Below are positions 57,411 to 64,000 of a stretch of DNA of 64,000 nt, piece by piece. Below the pieces are notes generated by a model. It ran no database searches, was not told where the DNA came from, and saw only the letters and a program-made list of their open reading frames with translations. Made by a program: the position numbers and the translations under genes. Positions within the stretch are counted from its first letter, which is position 1. Each line of letters starts with the position of its first letter. Origin of the DNA: Pseudoneurospora amorphoporcata (taxonomy: Eukaryota; Ascomycota; Sordariomycetes; Sordariales; Sordariaceae); assembly GCA_033297205.1 (NCBI GenBank), contig MU859068.1, forward strand, positions 186,001-250,000. Reading direction: 5' to 3'.

Positions 57411-60022
57411 ATGCATCTCTGGCGGGATCATAAGGACGGCGGTGGTGGTGATGGTCAAGGTGCCCATGATGCCGGGCCGGGATTAGGATTGGGATCAGCA
57501 GGAACAGCAACGGAACCGGGATCGGGAACAGGACATGGAGAGGGAAACATTACCACGAGGCCGGGTTCACAAACACAACAGCAGCAGCACGATGACGGAG
57601 GCTCAAACAAACAAGGCTCCATTCGCCGAAACTTTCGAAAGGTGGTTCCCGGCCTCCCTCGAGCTCAGACATTCAAGAGACAGCAATCCGAACAGCGCAA
57701 CCATCTCCAACCTGTACAACCTACCCCTGCCGAGCGCAGAGCTGCTTCAGTCGATAGACGCATGCATGCCACAAACAGTGCATCGACATCGCTGGTTGGA
57801 TTGGGTGTAGGAGCCGCCGCCTTGCTTCCCAGGAGCAGCGCGCCAAACTTCCATCATCATCACCACCACCACTTCGGCCGCTCTTCACATATCTCCCAGG
57901 CCGAGTCCTCTGTTCCTTCGTTGCCAGCGATCCCTCAAGACCATGCGACGGTGAACAGCAGTAATCGAGGGCTGAACGGACATGAGCTAGAGCAAGAACT
58001 CGACAAGAACTACCACGACCATCACGGCCTGTTGCGAGCTCCTGTTTTTTCTCATCTTCATGGGTCAGACGCTGCCGTCTCGGATTGCGATGCGCACTCG
58101 ATAACATCCTCCCAGTACCACAACATGATACACGACGAGCTGGAGAAGATATGGATCCTGAATCTGTCGATGCACTTTCGCGACAAGTCCAAGAGGGAAA
58201 AGTTCTTTGTGACATACCGACAGAACGAGTCGCTATGGCGCAGAGTGACGGTATCACTGGACTATCGTGATGCCCAGGAGGGCTCATTGGAAGAGGAGCT
58301 AGTCGATATCAAGTTCCAGCGCGACAAGAGTTCGAGGATATACGAGGCAATTCGAGACAGTCTGGGGGACATCCAGTTCTATCCTACCGTCACGAATCTG
58401 AAGCTCCAAACCACGGATGGGAGGTTACATGTCCACGTGGTGGAAGACGTCAATGTGAGTTCTGCTGTCCTTGGGACCTCTACGCACCAACTCACCATAC
58501 TAACACTTTCCCCAGGAAATCATCAGCTACCCAGCTGTGCGCATGATCCAGCACATGCGCTGCCGCCGCATCAAAGAATCCAAAGTCGAATTCGACTCCC
58601 ATCTCTCCGGCTTCGTCTACAAAGTCCGCGTCGACGGCGAGACCCTGATCAAGAAAGAGATCCCCGGGCCCGACACCGTTGACGAGTTTCTCTACGAGAT
58701 CAACGCGCTCAACCGTCTCCGTGCCGCCGAGAACGTCATTGAGTTCTACGGCGTCATCGTCGATGAGTCGGGCGAGCACGTCAAGGGTCTGCTGATCAGT
58801 TTTGCTGAGCACGGTGCCCTGATCGATATCATCTACGACTACCAGCTCCAGGGCGGCCTTCCCTGGTCTACGCGCGAGCGCTGGGCGCGCCAGATCGTTG
58901 GTGGTCTGGCGGACATTCACGAGGCGGGATTTGTTCAGGGAGACTTCACGTTATCCAACATCGTCATCAACAACGAGTGGAACGCCAAGATCATCGACAT
59001 CAACCGCCGCGGCTGTCCGGTGGGATGGGAGCCACCTGAGGCGACGCCTCTGATTGAGAGCAGTCAGCGGATATCCATGTACATCGGCGTCAAGTCGGAT
59101 CTGTACCAGTTAGGCATGGTGCTCTGGGCTCTAGCGACGCAGGAAGATGAGCCTGAGGCTCATGGCCGACCACTGAGGATCGGCCCGGAGGTTACGGATG
59201 TCCCGGATTGGTATGTCGAGATGGTGAATATCTGTCTGGATCCCAACCCCCGCAAAAGGAGACAGGCGCTGGACTTGCTGGATATGTTTCCGGAGCCGGA
59301 GCCGGTGGAGCAGAGCCTGTATAGCTATCATAACCCAGAATCGGTGTCGGGTGATGATGGGTACTCGCGCCAGGAGTATCTAGTTGGTACGGAGCTGACG
59401 AACGGGGTGCCGAAAATTATCAAGACGGTTGAGTCGCCGTCGGATCGCGAGTGGGATTATTTCAGTAGTAATGCTGCTGGAGCAAGTGGTATTGGGAGGG
59501 GTCGTCAGGATGCGATTTCTCCCGCACCATCGGAAGACCAGCACTGGTATCCGCCCCGGGGTAGATCGCCGCCTTCTCCTCTCCCGAGTGATGACGGGTA
59601 TGATGACCCGGCGCGGTCCCGACATCAATTGCGTCCGTGGGGAAACAGCAGCACTTACCATGAGCTGAGTAACTTGACGGTTCCGTCGTCTTATGGTGAT
59701 AGGCAAGCTAGCAGCTACACGGAATCCGACGTGGGCGACATTGGGAAACAAAACGAAGCGGATTCATCGAGGAAATCCGCCCAGCAGCACGACCCTAGAA
59801 TCTCCTCCACCTCATTCATCTCCACCGCCCCCTCCGGCGAAACCGACGCTGCCTCAACATCCCTCAAAGATTCTCTCCTCCGGGAAGCCCTAAAATGGCG
59901 ACTCGAAACCGCCCCTTCCAGCGCCCCCACAGGGGCAGCGGCATCCAACAACAAATCCCGCGAGCTCACACTCCGCGAACAATACGGCTCGGAAGGCCCC
60001 AGCAGCAGCAACAACAACAACG

Positions 60023-60103
<81 letters not shown>

Positions 60104-60771
60104 GGGCAACAGAACCCCAATTCAACACCACCCAATCCCACCACAACCAAGCCCGCTTCAACCGCAACCAGCAGCAGCAGCAGCACTACGGAGACGAGTC
60201 AGACACGGAAGAAGGTAGAAGAGAAAAGCCGCTATCCCGCGCCGACTCAGGTAAATACTTCACCGAACCCACCAACCTAAAACCAGGACCCGGACCAGAT
60301 CTAGCCTACGCAGCCATCAACGAGGCAAGAGATAGAGATAGGCTGGAGCAGCAGTTTCGGATGGAGGCGGCGGAGGCGATGATGGCTGGGCGGTATCATG
60401 GTCATGGTCATTCGGGGCTTGATCACCACCATAACAATGACGACGACGACAACAACAACAACAATAACATGCAAGAGCGGACGTCCCGGTATGCAGCAAA
60501 CCGTGGAGACCGAAACAGCAACGGCAATACACAGTTGGAAAGGGATCGAGAGAGGGAATATCAAAGGTATGGGAGTGGGAGAGAATTGGATGTTTTGAAG
60601 GGGATTGGAGGGGGGGCTTCGGGGGGTTATGACCTACCTAGGAGGGACTCGGGGGGGGAGGGGAAGCGGTTTGAGGGGGAAGAGGGGGATGAGGATGAGA
60701 TTGACATGGATTTGTTTGCTGGGCAGAAGGAACGGGGTTATCAGCAGCATCATGATGGGCCAGCGTCATAA
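57411..60771 (+). CDS. Protein-kinase-like protein with altered HRD and DFG motifs
   Basis: Exons 57411-58454 and 58516-60771 give 1099 residues. Residues 1-230 are low complexity (Gly, Gln, a His run); 230-355 form an ordered region ending in HVHVVEDVNEI. The kinase-like domain (about 370-590) keeps a beta-3 lysine (LIKKE, K394/K395), an alpha-C glutamate candidate (E409), and catalytic-loop D491 and N496 in QGDFTLSNI. HRD is replaced by QGD, and DFG by DIN (D509) in IIDINRRGCPVGWEPPE. These residues are compatible with metal binding, so it may be active or a pseudokinase. I recall a broad ascomycete family with the same DINRRGCPVGWEPPE block but no characterised member. The C-terminal ~500 residues are disordered, with a 26-residue Asn run. 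The intron has a GTGAGT donor and phase 0. Confidence 0.8.
60010..60102 (+). repeat. AAC trinucleotide repeat coding for poly-asparagine
   Basis: Four AAC codons, one GAC, then 26 AAC codons in a row, all in frame within the kinase-like gene (residues ~847-877). Nearby CAG and GACGAC runs add Gln and Asp stretches. The pure AAC usage suggests recent slippage expansion, and the length is likely to vary between strains. Confidence 0.9.
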
Positions 60772-61633
60772 CTACGAGACTACGACGAACGGAACAAGTC
60801 AAATGCGGCAACACGCAGTACGGCTACAGATGAGCATCGCAAAGCTGAGCGACCGAAGGAACGAACGGCCATCACAGCAGCTTAAGACATTCGACCAGGC
60901 GAAAGATATCTATCGACACGACTAGACGAAAGAAGTGATAGCGACGAATAACGAGTCTCAAGAGCTTACCTACCTACCCGTTTGGGTTTGCGAGGCTCCG
61001 GGCTGCAAAGGGTCTGCTGAAATTTTGCCATATTTGGGAGGCCTCCAATGCATGCAATGAATGCATACTGGCCCAAGTCCGCGCAGGCTTCCAAGATGGG
61101 AACATAGACTCGCGGGTCATACATACCCTAACGTTTATCTTTATGCTTTGAGAGAACAACCACGCAAGCATACCGTCTCTCTCTGTTATCTTTGGCCTCG
61201 CTGTCTTGTTCTTGGCAAGTCAGCATCCCTCTCGTCGTTGGCCTCGCTGGTTTTGCTGGTTGAACATTATGATTGTATGGTATGGTATGGTATGGCATGG
61301 TAGGACATGATATGATGGCATGACAGTATACGAAGGGAGCATTTAAGGATATCAATGATTTATAGTACAGCTTGGTACTTGTGCAAGTCATGGTCGTGAC
61401 TGGAAGGGGCATTTGCATGGGATATTTCATGACGGACACGGATCTTTCTTTTCTCTTTTTTTTTTCCTACGTATTGGTTCGAGTATCAAAGGTATTTCTT
61501 GGCTGGCATTTTGCTTGTTTTTTTTTCTGTTTTTTTTTCCTTTTTCTTCTTCTTTGGTGTATGTTCCTGCTCTTGTATAACCCCATACACTCACTTGTTG
61601 GCTTGGGGTATCGTATCTGGTTATCGTTTGCTG

Positions 61634-61635
<2 letters not shown>

Positions 61636-61671
<36 letters not shown>
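61636..61671. repeat. 36-nt poly(T) tract
   Basis: Thirty-six consecutive T residues in a T-rich stretch (61440-61671) about 900 bp downstream of the kinase-like gene. Read on the minus strand this is poly(A). Probably a simple repeat. Confidence 0.9.
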
Positions 61672-61672
<1 letters not shown>

Positions 61673-61932
61673 ACATAGAAGATGCCCGGGCAAACCGGTA
61701 AGTAGTATAGTCTAGCTAGCTACCTATGTAGCCTACCGGGTTTGAGTTAAAATGCATGATGAATGACAGTAAGTCAGTCAGTTGGGTGAAGCTTCCTGGA
61801 TTATGTGTTATGTGCTTGAACTCGCCGAAGAATTATGGTCGACCCTCGTGAACAATACCTACCTACTATAGAGGAGGAGAGGACTCGAGGGCAGATCGAC
61901 AGCTGCTGTATTCAAGTCCCTGATGTCCAGTT

Positions 61933-61965
61933 GATGGATGGATGGATGGATGGATGGATGGATGG
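61933..61965. repeat. GATG tetranucleotide microsatellite
   Basis: Eight perfect GATG units in tandem, followed by a partial one. Ordinary slippage repeat; a possible length marker between strains. Confidence 0.9.
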
Positions 61966-64000
61966 TTTGAGGCAGCATAAACCTCACTGTCAACAACACA
62001 ATGTTGACTGAACGGAAACGTTCGAATATCGTCCGTCACCTTGGATTTACACCTACCCAGCCAGGCCCCAGAGGATTACCCCTAAAGGGCAGGCAGGTTT
62101 GGTTGCATCATGATCAACTTCCTCACGTATTTTTCTGCTAGAGCACGAGTAGGTAGCGACCTCATGCAACATTAGAAGTTGGTTTCCATAGCAGCTGGAT
62201 GATAACGCACTGTTCCGTCTTTCTTCTTGGATTGGACGATATGACACTGACACTCGTTTTTAGCATATGTTTCTTCTTCTTCTTTTTTTTTTTTTTTCGA
62301 GTTTCAGGGCTGAGCTAATCTGTTGCCAGATAAAGTTACCTCTAGAGTTCTGCTACTTTGTGCTTAGCTGAAAGCCATCCATACAATTCCTACATACCTA
62401 CCTAGACCGACCGAACGAACGAACGAACGAAGCACCCCATCTAACAATCTCACGGAGCGTACCTTTTTAGGACTGATGTTTGATATGACCCAAGAAGGGG
62501 CGTATGTAGAGGCCCAGGGGCCAGTGAGACCAACTATTTGATGATGTTGTTCCAGGACACAGTTATGGCTCAGTTATGAACGCACTTTCTCGGTATGTAA
62601 GTAGGTAGGCAATGCCGACTCCTCATGATATGACCAGACACATCCTTAGGGGTTACTTACTCTATAATACCGGGGTTGAAATCGTCGCTCGCGTCCCGAC
62701 TGTATTTGCATACCTTATCTCCGAAGAGTACATGTCTAGCAGCATGGACCTGGAGCCACTCGGTAGGTAGGTCTCGAAGCGGGCCCTATTTTACCAAGTG
62801 GACGGGCAGAAACGGTTTTGACGTCGGTCAGGTATGGCTGGACTTTCCTCTACGACTGTTGGGTTCAACGTCTGAGGCCGACCAAGTGTGTCTTGGAAAT
62901 GGAAGGGTGGAGGATTCTTCTTCTTCACGATATGGAGGCAATTATGCCCTACAAGTCTCGCCAGGTGGCGGAACAAAAAAAAAAAAAAAAAAAAAGCAGC
63001 AAAGAGTGGACGATCATAGCAAGCATGGATACACTACGGAAAAGCAAAACTGAAGAGCGACCCTTCAAGTTGTGAGCCACAACCGGTTAGTCCGTATCCT
63101 CACTCGCCCATACGTCACCAGTCGTGGCTTTTCCCTCGGTCTGGGACAACGAGGCCGCCAAAGCCTGGCATGTGATGCTCAAGCTTGTCTACTACCTATG
63201 TACAATCCAATGCTGGTTTGTTCGTTAGCTCGGTACTCATAATATATTGAACAAGATCTTTCCAAAATCGTCCCAAACTTCGTAAGGACAAAACGGGATG
63301 GCCAAGTACGAATTAGAAAGGCAATAGTAGAATTCAGAATGTTATATACAAAGTAAGCTCACGCATTTGTTATAGAACGAAAGGGATAGGTCAGATATGT
63401 AAACGCCTAGGAAGGTTGACCAGAGGTCTCGAGCTAACAGACAAACCAGTATTGGACCGTATACGCATCTCTGGAACAGCCCGATTATGTTTAACATCCG
63501 CGGGGAAAGTGGTGGTGTGTGGCACTGCAATGGTCTCTTCGCACAATAGTCTCTTTCGACCTCTCTGTTAAGACGAGTCCTCGAGTCAACATCTCGATGC
63601 CCTGTACTTGTAGGCTAATTGACCCGGCGTGTTCATGAAAGAAGAAGTTATCTCGGTATCTCATGTCTCTATTGCAGGATATTGTGATGCTTTTGCAAGT
63701 GGTGGTTTGTGATGTAGCTGGCTCAAGTGTTGGAGAACATCAACGAGAGTGTCGGTGACACCCCCAAACGATCTGATATCGGCTCAGGAGATCATGCCAG
63801 ATTCGTCCTCCCCTCGCCCGAATACTAATCCGAAGAGTGATGGAGGAGAGAAAGCCAAACGTACGATTAAGCGACTGTTCCCAACGCAACGAAAAACATG
63901 GCCTGAGCCGCTTGGTCTGGATGGCCTGATCACTTTTAACTCTCTTGGCACACACGTTCCCGCGAAGCTAAACGACATTTCATGCTTGTGATGGTCCCCT

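Larger units (their letters stand above)
60772..64000. other. Gene-free right end with microsatellites
   Basis: No gene is recognised in this 3.2 kb. It holds several simple repeats: TATGG x4 (61276-61295), a 36-nt T tract (61636-61671), GATG x8 (61933-61964), CGAA x5 (62412-62431) and a 21-nt A tract (62975-62995). An 80-codon plus-strand frame at 63749-63991 has no domain and is not called. A neighbouring gene may begin beyond the window. Confidence 0.45.

Noticed and set aside
63749..63991. 80-codon plus-strand frame at the right edge
   Set aside because: Short, without domain or bias; it could be part of a gene beyond the window, but nothing supports this.
60772..64000. Transposon relic at the right end
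   Set aside because: T tracts and microsatellites are present, but there are no terminal repeats, no reverse-transcriptase or transposase frames and no strong RIP-like AT enrichment.

Overview
The window looks like a gene-dense euchromatic piece of a filamentous ascomycete genome, most likely Neurospora crassa or a very close relative. The reasons are short introns with GTRNGT donors and CTAAC/CTGAC branch points, strong C-ending codon bias in highly expressed genes, and the combination of an Hsp110-type chaperone (Hsp88), a class VI chitin synthase and a mitochondrial Lon protease. No rRNA, tRNA, transposon, RIP-mutated AT-rich relic or CRISPR array was recognised. All exon borders below were worked out by hand from splice signals and reading-frame continuity.

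Layout, left to right: vps52 (+, 995-3119); a TBC-domain Rab-GAP of the TBC1D20/Gyp8 type (-, 3387-4753); a DDB1/CPSF160/MMS1-like multi-propeller protein (+, 6661-10803); eIF5B (+, 11919-15477); hsp88 (-, 17251-19798); chitin synthase chs-6 (-, 22211-25084); NMD factor upf2 (-, 28148-31833); a multi-KH RNA-binding protein (-, 33840-37082); a large disordered Tyr/Arg-rich protein (-, 40263-43214); an SDT1/PHM8-type HAD pyrimidine nucleotidase (+, 44109-45075); Mediator subunit med21 (-, 45452-45959); an RRG7-like mitochondrial nuclease-fold protein (+, 46833-47693); a small charged coiled-coil protein (-, 47876-48436); mitochondrial Lon/PIM1 (+, 49280-52665); and a protein-kinase-like protein with altered catalytic motifs (+, 57411-60771). 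Long gene-free stretches lie at 37083-40262, 52666-57410 and 60772-64000.

The genes are independent eukaryotic transcription units, not an operon. Loose themes are protein quality control (Hsp88, Lon), RNA metabolism (UPF2, KH protein, eIF5B), membrane traffic (VPS52, TBC GAP) and mitochondrial maintenance (Lon, RRG7-like). I did not find a clear new multi-gene system. The most notable observation is in hsp88: its stop codon is a TAG followed in the same frame by 43 further acidic codons ending in MDGIELD and then TGA. This looks like a former or read-through C-terminal tail. Other items worth checking are the 141-nt stop-free hsp88 intron, the DIN/QGD kinase-like protein, four TAACCCTC motifs ahead of vps52, a TGAGTC decamer array ahead of chs-6, an inverted-repeat cluster near 32.4 kb and a 64-nt poly(A) tract.
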